Shown: piece after piece, positions 1 through 5,761 of the stretch
Position numbering within the stretch: position 1 is the first letter of the stretch
Layout of the letters: every line of letters begins with the position of its first letter
Made by a program: the position numbers and the translations under genes
The notes under the pieces: generated by a model
Database searches by the model: none
Told to the model about the DNA's origin: nothing
Seen by the model: only the letters and a program-made list of their open reading frames with translations
Assembly: GCA_021792115.1 (NCBI GenBank)
Contig: JAJYVI010000033.1
Coordinates: forward strand, 1-9,593
Direction of reading: 5' to 3'
Source: Microcaldota archaeon
GTDB taxonomy: Archaea > Micrarchaeota > Micrarchaeia > Micrarchaeales > Micrarchaeaceae
DNA: 9,593 nt

Positions 1-54
1 GCAGCAAACCAATTCATAGAGGACCTGTACGCGGCAGCCGCAAACAGCCAGTAA
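1..54 (+). CDS. C-terminal tail of an unidentified protein (cut by the left edge)
   Basis: Reading from base 1, the window gives 17 residues, AANQFIEDLYAAAANSQ, followed by TAA at 52-54. The stretch is much richer in G+C than the spacer after it, which supports coding. The residues look like an alanine-rich C-terminal helix, but there are too few to name a family. The stop codon lies inside a perfect hairpin that probably helps end the transcript. The opposite strand is also open over this short stretch, so the strand is inferred from the abrupt drop in GC immediately after the stop and from the hairpin. Confidence 0.55.
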   Translation, partial: AANQFIEDLYAAAANSQ

Positions 55-120
55 AACTTTTAGAAAAAGTTTTATCAAAAGCTGACAGTTAGTAATTTCT
101 TTTATTTTTTTCTTTATTTT
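52..120 (+). terminator. hairpin overlapping the stop codon, followed by a T-rich tract
   Basis: TAAAACTTTT at 52-61 pairs perfectly with AAAAGTTTTA at 65-74 around a 3-base AGA loop. A strongly T-rich stretch follows at about 96-120. Archaeal termination depends mainly on U-rich RNA, so the T-tract is the more telling part. The hairpin uses the stop codon as part of its left arm. Termination here is inferred. Confidence 0.5.
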
Positions 121-250
121 ATCTTATATTTGTTTATAATTGCATTCTCAGTACTGGAAAGTAAGCTGTTTTTATTTTTATATAATTTTTATTTAAATAT
201 GTGCAAGGGTTAGTTTTAAGCACTGTAGTTATAATTCAAATTATTGAGTA

Positions 251-260
251 TATTATAATA
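251..260 (+). promoter_or_regulatory. possible TATA element for the aldehyde dehydrogenase operon
   Basis: TATTATAATA at 251-260 would place transcription start near 282, giving a leader of about 34 bases before the ATG at 316. A second candidate, ATTATACTTT at 281-290, would give an almost leaderless message. The spacer is so AT-rich that neither can be called firmly. Apart from these candidates and the duplicated ribosome binding site, I see nothing in 121-287. Confidence 0.25.
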
Positions 261-287
261 ATTTTCATAAACATAATTGAATTATAC

Positions 288-315
288 TTTTGGTGAATAA
301 ATTTTGGTGAGTAAT
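288..315 (+). repeat. 14-bp imperfect tandem duplication carrying the ribosome binding site
   Basis: TTTTGGTGAATAA at 288-300 recurs as TTTTGGTGAGTAA at 302-314, a 14-bp period with one internal mismatch. Each copy contains GGTGA, which matches the usual anti-Shine-Dalgarno core of archaeal 16S rRNA. Only the second copy (GGTGA at 306-310) lies 5 bases before the ATG at 316. The TFB gene has the same GGTGA-N5-ATG arrangement. This decides the start of the aldehyde dehydrogenase. Confidence 0.6.
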
Positions 316-1944
316 ATGAAGAATACTTTTGTAAATGAATACACTTTCAAGAAATTTTTGGATGCTGGAAAAGAAGCAGAATTTGATTCATTGTTTGATT
401 CTGCAGCAAAAACGCTACAAAGCACTTTCAACTCAAAATACCCTATGTATATAAATGGAAAACAAGTTTTCTCTGATCAGGAGTTTGTTGAAACATCTCC
501 GATTGATAGAAACATAGTTATAGGCGTCTTTCCGAAGGCGACAAGGCAGAATGCTAAGGATGCAATTGTAGCAGCAAAAAATGCATTTAAATCATGGTCT
601 ATTGTTGATTATAAAAAGAGGGCAGAAATCTTTGAGAAGGCCGCACAGATATTTCATGAAAAAAAGTTTGAGTTAGCAGCGATATTATCTTATGAAAATG
701 CAAAAAGTAGATATGAATCAATAGGTGAAATTGATGAAGCAATAGATTTTATAAGGTATTATGTCAATGAACTAAGAATAAATAAGGGTTTTATAAGAAA
801 GACAAGCTCAAAGACTGCTAAAATAGAAGTTGAAAAAGGATTTCAAGGCGCGCCAGAAGAAGCTGAGAATGTTATTATTTCAATGAAACCTTATGGTGTA
901 TTTGGTGTTATTGCACCGTTTAATTTTCCGGTTTCGATATCTGTTGGCATGAGCGTCGGTGCGCTAATAACAGGGAACACTGTGATATTCAAGCCATCAA
1001 CAGACAATATGACAATACTTACTGCATTGAAAATATATGAAATTTTTAAGGAAAGTGGAGTTCCTGACGGCGTTTTCAATGTAGTTCCAGGGCCTGGGTC
1101 AGAGGTTGGAGATGAGCTTGCAATGAACCCTGATGTTGCAGGAATAGCATTTACAGGATCAAGAGCAGTTGGGCTCAATATGATAAAAAGAACATACGAG
1201 CAGGGGATGCAGAAGGTATTTATAGTCGAGATGGGAGGAAAGAATCCTGCAATCGTATCCAAGTATTCTGATATAAACATTGCAGTAAATGGGGTTGCAA
1301 ATGCAGCATTTGGCTTTGCAGGCCAGAAGTGCAGCGCATTGTCAAGGCTTTATGTGCATGAATCTATAAAAGAATTATTTGTAAGTAAGCTCATTGACAA
1401 GCTAAGAACCATGAAGATAGGAAATCCTATTAAAAAAGACATATTTCTAGGTCCATTGATAAGCGAGGCAGCATACAAAAAATTCAATGATGTTGTTGCA
1501 TCTGCAAAGCAAACAGGGCGCATACTTTATGGGGGCAATTCAATAAATACGGGCTTAAATGGCAGATATGTAGAGCCAACGCTTATAGAAGTTTCTCATA
1601 GCAATGATCTTGTTACAAATGAGTTATTCCTTCCAGTTCTTAGCATTGAAACATTTAAGGATTTTGAAACAGCAATAGATCTTGCAAATGACACAAAATA
1701 TGGACTTACAGCAGGTCTTTATTCAAAAAACAAGAAAGAGATTGAGCAATTCTCGTCACAGATTCAAGCAGGTGTTGTATATATAAACAGGCGCATAAGT
1801 GCGACAACAGGAGCAATTGTAGGCTTGCATACTTTTGTAGGATGGAAGGGTAGTGGCCTGACAGGAAAAGGCACAGGTAGCAAGCATTACTTGCAGCAGT
1901 TTCTAAAGGAGCAAAGCATTTCAATAACAAAGCAGCAAAGGTAA
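316..1944 (+). CDS. NAD(P)-dependent aldehyde dehydrogenase, resembling 1-pyrroline-5-carboxylate dehydrogenase
   Basis: This 542-residue aldehyde dehydrogenase superfamily enzyme would oxidise an aldehyde to the acid with NAD(P)+ in the cytoplasm. The full active-site set is visible: Asn203 in PFNFP, the nucleotide-binding FTGS at 279-282, general base Glu305 in EMGGKNP, and nucleophile Cys339 in FGFAGQKCSA. The Glu-Cys spacing of 34 is standard. The FGFxGQKCSA form, the roughly 45-residue N-terminal extension before MYINGK, and TGAIVG plus GWKGSG near the C-terminus are typical of 1-pyrroline-5-carboxylate (glutamate semialdehyde) dehydrogenases, the second step of proline breakdown. The motif normally reading FGGWKGSG is FVGWKGSG here. 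No proline dehydrogenase is in the window, so the substrate is inferred. ATG 316 is preferred over TTG 304 or GTG 307 because GGTGA lies 5 bases upstream. The DUF192 gene follows after 2 bases. Confidence 0.85.
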   Translation: MKNTFVNEYTFKKFLDAGKEAEFDSLFDSAAKTLQSTFNSKYPMYINGKQVFSDQEFVETSPIDRNIVIGVFPKATRQNAKDAIVAAKNAFKSWSIVDYKKRAEIFEKAAQIFHEKKFELAAILSYENAKSRYESIGEIDEAIDFIRYYVNELRINKGFIRKTSSKTAKIEVEKGFQGAPEEAENVIISMKPYGVFGVIAPFNFPVSISVGMSVGALITGNTVIFKPSTDNMTILTALKIYEIFKESGVPDGVFNVVPGPGSEVGDELAMNPDVAGIAFTGSRAVGLNMIKRTYEQGMQKVFIVEMGGKNPAIVSKYSDINIAVNGVANAAFGFAGQKCSALSRLYVHESIKELFVSKLIDKLRTMKIGNPIKKDIFLGPLISEAAYKKFNDVVASAKQTGRILYGGNSINTGLNGRYVEPTLIEVSHSNDLVTNELFLPVLSIETFKDFETAIDLANDTKYGLTAGLYSKNKKEIEQFSSQIQAGVVYINRRISATTGAIVGLHTFVGWKGSGLTGKGTGSKHYLQQFLKEQSISITKQQR

Positions 1945-1946
1945 AC

Positions 1947-2354
1947 ATGTTTTCATTACTGCATTTTATATATCTGCGTCAGAAATACAGGACAGTAAAA
2001 ATAAGAGTAGGGCCAGTGTGGCTGAATGCACTTGTAGCAGATACTTTTGCAAAGTCTATGATAGGTCTTATGTTTAGAGAATACCTAAAACAAAACGAAT
2101 GCATGCTTTTTATTTTTAATAAGCCTGGAAGACATAGCATATGGATGAAGAACATGCGCTTTGCACTTGACATTATGTGGTTTGGGAAAGATAAGAAAAT
2201 AATTGAAATTATAGAAGGTATACCTCCATGCGCAGGATTTAATTGCAAAACATACGGCAAAAGCAGGGAGTCTATGTATTTTATAGAAGCTAACTCAGGG
2301 TTTGTGAAAAGCAATGGGATAAAAAAAGGAATGCAAGTGCTCATAAAAATATAG
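1947..2354 (+). CDS. DUF192 family protein
   Basis: This 135-residue protein shows the DUF192 (PF02643) signature: GLMFREYL near residue 40, then MLFIF, the hallmark W66-MKN-MRFALDI segment, PPC95AGFNC100KTYG, and a C-terminal YFIEANSGFVKSNGIKKG. The family is widespread in bacteria and archaea and forms a compact beta-rich domain. Its biochemical role is not established. Many relatives carry a signal peptide. Here about 20 residues precede the domain, with a hydrophobic stretch (FSLLHFIYL) but no clear cleavage site, so localisation is open. The ATG lies 2 bases after the dehydrogenase stop, with only a weak AAAGGT before it, so translational coupling in one operon is likely. No functional link to aldehyde oxidation can be read from the sequence. 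Confidence 0.85.
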   Translation: MFSLLHFIYLRQKYRTVKIRVGPVWLNALVADTFAKSMIGLMFREYLKQNECMLFIFNKPGRHSIWMKNMRFALDIMWFGKDKKIIEIIEGIPPCAGFNCKTYGKSRESMYFIEANSGFVKSNGIKKGMQVLIKI

Positions 2355-2359
2355 GTATC

Positions 2360-2397
2360 GCAAAAAGCCAGCCCAGCGCGTAAGAAAAATTTTTTGC
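2360..2397 (+). terminator. possible terminator of the dehydrogenase-DUF192 operon
   Basis: GCAAAAA at 2360-2366 is complementary to TTTTTGC at 2391-2397, and a six-T run lies at 2390-2395. The enclosed loop is long (24 bases) and unusually GC-rich for this spacer, with GCCAGCCCAGCGCG at 2367-2380. It sits 6 bases past the DUF192 stop, the right place for a 3' end. The long loop makes the hairpin uncertain, while the T run alone is compatible with archaeal termination. Confidence 0.35.
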
Positions 2398-2555
2398 TAA
2401 AATAGGGTTTAATCTATGGCAGCATTCAAAAATTCTTCATAGAAACATTTAAATATCTTTTTATTCATAATCTAATTACTTGTTTTAGATAAGCTTAAAA
2501 AAGCTATATATTCTTTTTTTATAAAGTAGTACACAACGCATAAACATAATATAGG

Positions 2556-2592
2556 TATAAATTAGAATCAAATTCGCATTAAATTAAGGTGA
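2556..2592 (+). promoter_or_regulatory. candidate TATA box and ribosome binding site of the TFB operon
   Basis: TATAAATTA at 2556-2564 would put transcription start near 2585, just ahead of GGTGA at 2588-2592. GGTGA is 5 bases before the ATG at 2598. An upstream alternative, CTATATATT at about 2504-2512, would give a leader of roughly 65 bases. A third AT-rich element, TTTAAATA at 2448-2455, is farther away. The ribosome binding site is convincing. Which TATA element is used is not. Confidence 0.4.
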
Positions 2593-2597
2593 AATAC

Positions 2598-3779
2598 ATG
2601 CCAAAGGCAATATCCAAAAAAACCAAAAATATAAAAACAAAACCAAAGGCAAAGCAATCAATGCCAAAACCAAAGGCAAAAGAGTCAGTAAAGCAGGCTG
2701 TTAACGTAAAAGAGGATCAGCGTGCAAAACCTCATATAGTCGTTGCTGAAAATAAAATTGAGCTTATAAATGATCAAGGCGACCAACAGTCCACAAAAAG
2801 GAGGAGAGGAAGACCAAGGAGCGCATTCAGCGAAGCAAACAAAATAGAATTTGAGCAAAGCATGAAAGCGAGCAATGTAAGGAGATGCCCAAGCTGTGGA
2901 AGCTCAGATATAATATTTGACAATGAAAAAGGAGAGGAAATCTGCAACAAGTGCGGGCTAATCCTTGAAGAGAATATAATAGACCCAGGTCAGGAATGGA
3001 GGGCATTTGACTCAGATCAGATGAACTCAAGGGCAAGGACAGGAGGGCCTATAAAGTTTGCAAAGCCTAACAGAGGACTTGTTACTGAAATAGACTTATA
3101 CAACAAAGATATCAGAGGAGTAAGAATACCGTCGAAGAGGCAAGCCCAGTTATATAGAATGAGAAAATGGCACAAGAGGGCAAGCATAACAAACTCAAGC
3201 GAGAGGAACTACCTTATTGCGCTCCCAGAGCTAAATAGAGTGGCAAGCTACCTTGGGCTTCCGGACAACATAAGAGAAAGTGCAGCACTTTTGTACAGGA
3301 AATGCGTCCAGGGCAATCTTATAAGAGGCAGACCCATCGAGACAGTGGTAGAGGCAGTTATATATGCATCATGCAGGTCAGCAGGAATTCCAAGAACTCT
3401 TAATGAAATAGCAAGTATATCAGGCGTATCAAAGAAAGAGATAGGGAGAGCGTACAGGATAATATCTAATGCTCTTGATCTTAAGATCCCTCTTACAGAT
3501 CCAATCAGCTATGTTCCAAGATACATTGCAGCTCTCAAGCTCAGTGGCGAGGCACAGGAAAAGTCAGTGCAGCTTCTTAAACAGGCAGTCAAGAAAGGTC
3601 TGATATCAGGAAGAAGTCCTACAGGAGTCAGCGCAGCAGCAGTTTACATTGCTGGTGCAATGGCCGGCGAGCGCAGAACCCAGAAAGAAGTGGCAGACGT
3701 GGCAGGAGTTACAGAGGTTACAATTAGGAACAGATACAGGGAGCTTAAGGAGCAACTGAACCTTGACGTCAACCTCTGA
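2598..3779 (+). CDS. tfb: transcription initiation factor B (TFB, TFIIB homologue) with a long basic N-terminal extension
   Basis: TFB recruits RNA polymerase to the TBP-TATA complex and helps open the promoter. The protein has 393 residues. A four-cysteine zinc ribbon is clear, with C97-x2-C100 and C116-x2-C119. The linker follows (PGQEWRAFD near 130-138, then RARTGGP), then two cyclin-like repeats at about 203-290 and 297-385 that would grip TBP and the BRE. Archaeal TFBs are usually near 300 residues, with the zinc ribbon close to the N-terminus. Here 96 residues come first, with repeated Lys-Pro-Lys-Ala segments and an RGRPR core (70-74) like a eukaryotic AT-hook. The linker segment usually reading HDKGLST is PNRGLVT at 157-163. 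ATG 2598 is chosen over GTG 2589 because that GTG is part of the GGTGA ribosome binding site. A membrane-protein gene follows after 4 bases. Confidence 0.95.
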   Translation: MPKAISKKTKNIKTKPKAKQSMPKPKAKESVKQAVNVKEDQRAKPHIVVAENKIELINDQGDQQSTKRRRGRPRSAFSEANKIEFEQSMKASNVRRCPSCGSSDIIFDNEKGEEICNKCGLILEENIIDPGQEWRAFDSDQMNSRARTGGPIKFAKPNRGLVTEIDLYNKDIRGVRIPSKRQAQLYRMRKWHKRASITNSSERNYLIALPELNRVASYLGLPDNIRESAALLYRKCVQGNLIRGRPIETVVEAVIYASCRSAGIPRTLNEIASISGVSKKEIGRAYRIISNALDLKIPLTDPISYVPRYIAALKLSGEAQEKSVQLLKQAVKKGLISGRSPTGVSAAAVYIAGAMAGERRTQKEVADVAGVTEVTIRNRYRELKEQLNLDVNL

Positions 3780-3783
3780 TTAG

Positions 3784-4323
3784 ATGAAGAAGGTCTTATT
3801 CTTTTTTTTGGCAGTCTGCGCAATTGGCGCAGCTATTTATTTTTTGCTTGCAAGCAACATCCTTGTTGCGCCTGCTGCTCAACAGCAGGCATATGCAAAT
3901 GCAGCGAATCTTTCTTCTAGCTCAGACCCCACATATAATGTATCGTCAATAAACAACTCTATAAATCAAACAAGGGAATATATACAAACAGTAAACAGAA
4001 GTGCATATCTTATATTCTACCCTAATCTTTCGCTTGCGCAGAGCTACCTTAATAAAAGCATAAGCCTGCAGTCAAATGCAATCATACCTTCTCAAGAAAA
4101 AGCTGTAGAGATACCGTCTCTTTTGGCAAAAGCAAAACAAAGCGCATATCAACAGCAGATAAATATCTATAAATACAGAGCAATATCCTTCAAAGTGCTG
4201 GTAATTGCATTAATTATTACACTGGTTGTTCTTTATTTTATTTCATCAATGGGTCAGCGCAGAGCGCAGGGCAAGAAGCAAAGCAGAATACAGAAAAGTA
4301 GTAAGCAGAATACAGAAAAGTAG
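3784..4323 (+). CDS. bitopic membrane protein with a sequon-rich external domain
   Basis: I do not recognise a family in this 179-residue protein. It begins with MKK and a hydrophobic segment at about 4-28 that could be a signal anchor or signal peptide. A polar, probably helical region (33-132) follows, then a second strong membrane segment at 136-156 and a short, very basic tail, which predicts a cytoplasmic C-terminus. Residues 42-92 hold seven N-x-S/T sequons (N42, N52, N57, N61, N71, N81, N90), as in archaeal surface glycoproteins, so the middle is probably outside the cell and glycosylated. The start is 4 bases after the TFB stop with no visible ribosome binding site, so co-transcription and possibly coupled translation with TFB are likely. 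Its C-terminus is shaped by a 22-bp tandem duplication that supplies the present stop codon. Confidence 0.7.
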   Translation: MKKVLFFFLAVCAIGAAIYFLLASNILVAPAAQQQAYANAANLSSSSDPTYNVSSINNSINQTREYIQTVNRSAYLIFYPNLSLAQSYLNKSISLQSNAIIPSQEKAVEIPSLLAKAKQSAYQQQINIYKYRAISFKVLVIALIITLVVLYFISSMGQRRAQGKKQSRIQKSSKQNTEK

Positions 4324-4325
4324 TA
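4282..4325 (+). repeat. 22-bp perfect tandem duplication across a gene's 3' end
   Basis: Positions 4282-4303 are repeated exactly at 4304-4325 (the unit begins AGCAGAATACAG and ends AGTAGTA). Because 22 is not a multiple of three, the second copy is read in a different frame and supplies the TAG at 4321-4323. With one copy the frame would continue as SSSNKCY and stop a few codons later. Identity is complete, so the duplication looks recent. Confidence 0.9.
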
Positions 4326-4502
4326 GCAATAAATGTTATTGAAAATGCTGCCAGTTTAAATTCAGTAAAACTTGCAGTTACTAGTTCTCTATATACTATA
4401 TCTCTAACAGTAATTAATTCTGTAATAGCATCTGATCTGATTTTGAAATGGTAAATTTTAACTAGACTCCAGGCAATCAGCATTATAATACAGGTTTTGA
4501 CT

Positions 4503-4560
4503 GATATGTAATACAATATTTATTTACTAACGATATGTAATACAATATTTATTTACTAAC
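4503..4560. repeat. 29-bp perfect tandem duplication at the 3' side of the minus-strand gene
   Basis: The 29-base unit at 4503-4531 (starting GATATGTAATAC, ending TTTACTAAC) is repeated without mismatch at 4532-4560. It lies 7 bases beyond the stop of the minus-strand gene. The junction continues into a short palindrome, TAACAA-GT-TTGTTA (4557-4570), that overlaps that stop codon. The rest of the spacer 4326-4502 shows only a weak hairpin, CAATAA/TTATTG at 4327-4341, and no gene. Confidence 0.9.
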
Positions 4561-4567
4561 AAGTTTG

Positions 4568-4969
4568 TTAAAAAATTTTAAAGGATTCCCCAAAAATCAG
4601 CCGTTCTAATACTGGTTCATATTTATCTCTTAATTTTTTTGGAGGCAAAATCTCATATTCTATTTTTTTATCCTTATAAATAGTATACAATTCATTGTTC
4701 AATGGCCTCATCATTTTTCTAATAAAAGGCTTATGCGCATCAATATACATAAATATTTCATCCATTAAGATAGGTGTCCGCTGTTTTGGTTCAATGCTGT
4801 AAAGGCCTTTATTAATGAATTCAAGTCTCAATTCCGCCAAAAAATTGAAGCGCTGCAGCATATTTGTAGTTATATGCAATTTATCATTAAATAGATTAAT
4901 TGCTGGCTTATCTCTTAAAAATGTGGTGCAATTCAAGCCTGATTTGCGTTGGTTTTTTGACTTGTTCAT
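4568..4969 (-). CDS. unrecognised 133-residue basic protein
   Basis: I do not recognise this protein. It is rich in Lys, Arg, Ile and Leu, has no membrane segment, signal peptide or cysteine pair (only Cys14), and looks mostly helical. Examples are LQRFNFLAELRLEFINKG in the middle and LRDKYEPVLERLIFGESFKIF at the C-terminus. A GGGAGGA lies directly before the ATG (complement of 4971-4977), unusually close because only two bases separate GGAGG from the start codon. No closer in-frame ATG exists, so the start stands, with the short spacing noted. No gene overlaps it, the composition is protein-like, and it is transcribed away from TRAM. Perfect tandem duplications lie on both sides, one of them reaching into the ribosome binding site. 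It could be an accessory or lineage-specific gene. Confidence 0.6.
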   Translation of the reverse strand: MNKSKNQRKSGLNCTTFLRDKPAINLFNDKLHITTNMLQRFNFLAELRLEFINKGLYSIEPKQRTPILMDEIFMYIDAHKPFIRKMMRPLNNELYTIYKDKKIEYEILPPKKLRDKYEPVLERLIFGESFKIF

Positions 4970-4974
4970 ATCCT

Positions 4975-5006
4975 CCCTTTATTTTTGATACCCTTTATTT
5001 TTGATA
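4975..5006. repeat. 16-bp perfect tandem duplication in the leader of the minus-strand gene
   Basis: CCCTTTATTTTTGATA at 4975-4990 is repeated exactly at 4991-5006, and a partial echo (TTTGATAAA) follows at 5009-5017. Read on the minus strand, the copy next to the gene contributes the GGG of its ribosome binding site. The duplication therefore lies within the presumed 5' untranslated region. Confidence 0.9.
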
Positions 5007-5030
5007 AATTTGATAAATGTAAAATAATAC

Positions 5031-5037
5031 TATAAAA
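5031..5037 (-). promoter_or_regulatory. candidate TATA element for the minus-strand gene
   Basis: On the minus strand, 5037-5031 reads TTTTATA, followed by GTATTATTTT. Transcription would start near 5008, giving a leader of about 39 bases that includes both copies of the 16-bp repeat. The surrounding spacer is nearly all A and T, so specificity is low. Confidence 0.3.
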
Positions 5038-5091
5038 TAAGTATTAAGATAAAATTAAAAATATAAAATGAAATTACTATATAAAAAATAA

Positions 5092-5160
5092 TTTATATAA
5101 ACCTTTGTATCGATTCGCTATTTGTCTGATTCTGCGCATACTGTACAAAAGCCTTTTAAA
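5092..5160 (+). promoter_or_regulatory. promoter region of the TRAM gene (two candidate TATA elements)
   Basis: TTTATATAA at 5092-5100 is a good archaeal TATA box and would give a leader of about 75 bases. A closer element, AAGCCTTTTAAA at 5149-5160, would start transcription near 5182 and place GGAGGT (5188-5193) almost at the 5' end of the message. The same 12-mer recurs exactly at 5843-5854 in the long spacer upstream of psmB, which supports a regulatory role for it. Which one is used cannot be decided here. Confidence 0.4.
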
Positions 5161-5200
5161 CTAATTCCTTCTTAAATGATTAATAAAGGAGGTTGGTTAT

Positions 5201-5437
5201 ATGATCCAAGACGTACCAGAGATGTCAAAGCAGTATGACATAAAGGTGTTTGCCAAGACCCCAACAGGTGAAGGCATAGGAAAGATTGGAAAGCACGTTG
5301 TCTTTGTAAAGAATTCTAAGACAAAAATAGGCTCTATCTATAAAGTAAAGATAACGAAGGTTTTCAGGACATTTGCTTACAGCGAGATAAACTACGCAGT
5401 AAAACAATATATAGGATCCAGCTTACTTGACTTATAA
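5201..5437 (+). CDS. small TRAM-domain protein
   Basis: This 78-residue protein is almost entirely one TRAM domain, a small beta-barrel that binds RNA, also found fused to tRNA and rRNA modification enzymes. The diagnostic core is visible at about residues 12-63: YDIKVFAKTPTGEGIGKIG, then VVFVKNSKTKIGSIYKVKI and TKVFRTFAYSEI. Stand-alone TRAM proteins are common in archaea, and some have been shown to act as RNA chaperones of cold-shock type. That role is plausible here but not shown. The start is well supported by GGAGGT at 5188-5193, 7 bases before ATG 5201. An internal ATG at 5222 would still leave the domain intact. The gene is a single unit closed by a strong terminator, and its leader could allow separate regulation. 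Confidence 0.88.
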   Translation: MIQDVPEMSKQYDIKVFAKTPTGEGIGKIGKHVVFVKNSKTKIGSIYKVKITKVFRTFAYSEINYAVKQYIGSSLLDL

Positions 5438-5458
5438 TTAGTAAAATAAGTTGTATAA

Positions 5459-5497
5459 ACAGCAGTCTGCTGTGTTTTTTTGTTTTTTTGTTTTTTT
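5459..5497 (+). terminator. strong hairpin plus triple G-T7 tract
   Basis: ACAGCA (5459-5464) pairs with TGCTGT (5468-5473) around a GTC loop. Three consecutive GTTTTTTT units follow at 5474-5497, the G residues exactly 8 bases apart, then more A/T. It begins 21 bases after the TRAM stop. This is the clearest terminator in the window and has both a bacterial-style stem and an archaeal-style U-tract. Confidence 0.8.
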
Positions 5498-5761
5498 ATT
5501 TATTAATCGTGTAAATAAGATATGGCTATTATGAAAATTACATGTAAATACATGGCATATCATTTAAAGAGTGGAAAAAACACTTAATCAGCAAATGTTT
5601 CTATTAAATGAACTCTATAATATCTCATTAAAACATAAAGGTGTATTACAAAACAAGCAAGACTCTCACTAAATAAGAAGATTGCTGTAGTTTCTTATAA
5701 TATCCTCTTAAAAAATAATGTTTAATATCAAAAGAATTCTCTTGACGTCATTGAAGATCTG

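Noticed and set aside
891..1280. Minus-strand ORF of 129 codons inside the aldehyde dehydrogenase
   Set aside because: It lies wholly opposite a gene with all family motifs, and its composition is that of an antisense shadow.
2491..2520. AGCTT-AAAA-AAGCT hairpin followed by a T run as a terminator
   Set aside because: It is only a 5-bp stem and lies about 130 bases beyond the DUF192 gene, overlapping a better TATA candidate for tfb.
4238..4516. Minus-strand ORF of 92 codons overlapping the 3' end of the membrane-protein gene
   Set aside because: It overlaps a better-supported gene, has no ribosome binding site, and reads partly through the 22-bp duplication. No protein-like motif was seen.
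4503..4560. Two 29-bp repeats as a minimal CRISPR array
   Set aside because: The copies are directly adjacent with no spacer, and no cas gene is present. This is a tandem duplication.
5520..5590. Short ORF MAIMKITCKYMAYHLKSGK in the long spacer
   Set aside because: It has only 21 codons and no ribosome binding site or promoter at a fitting distance, as expected by chance in AT-rich DNA.
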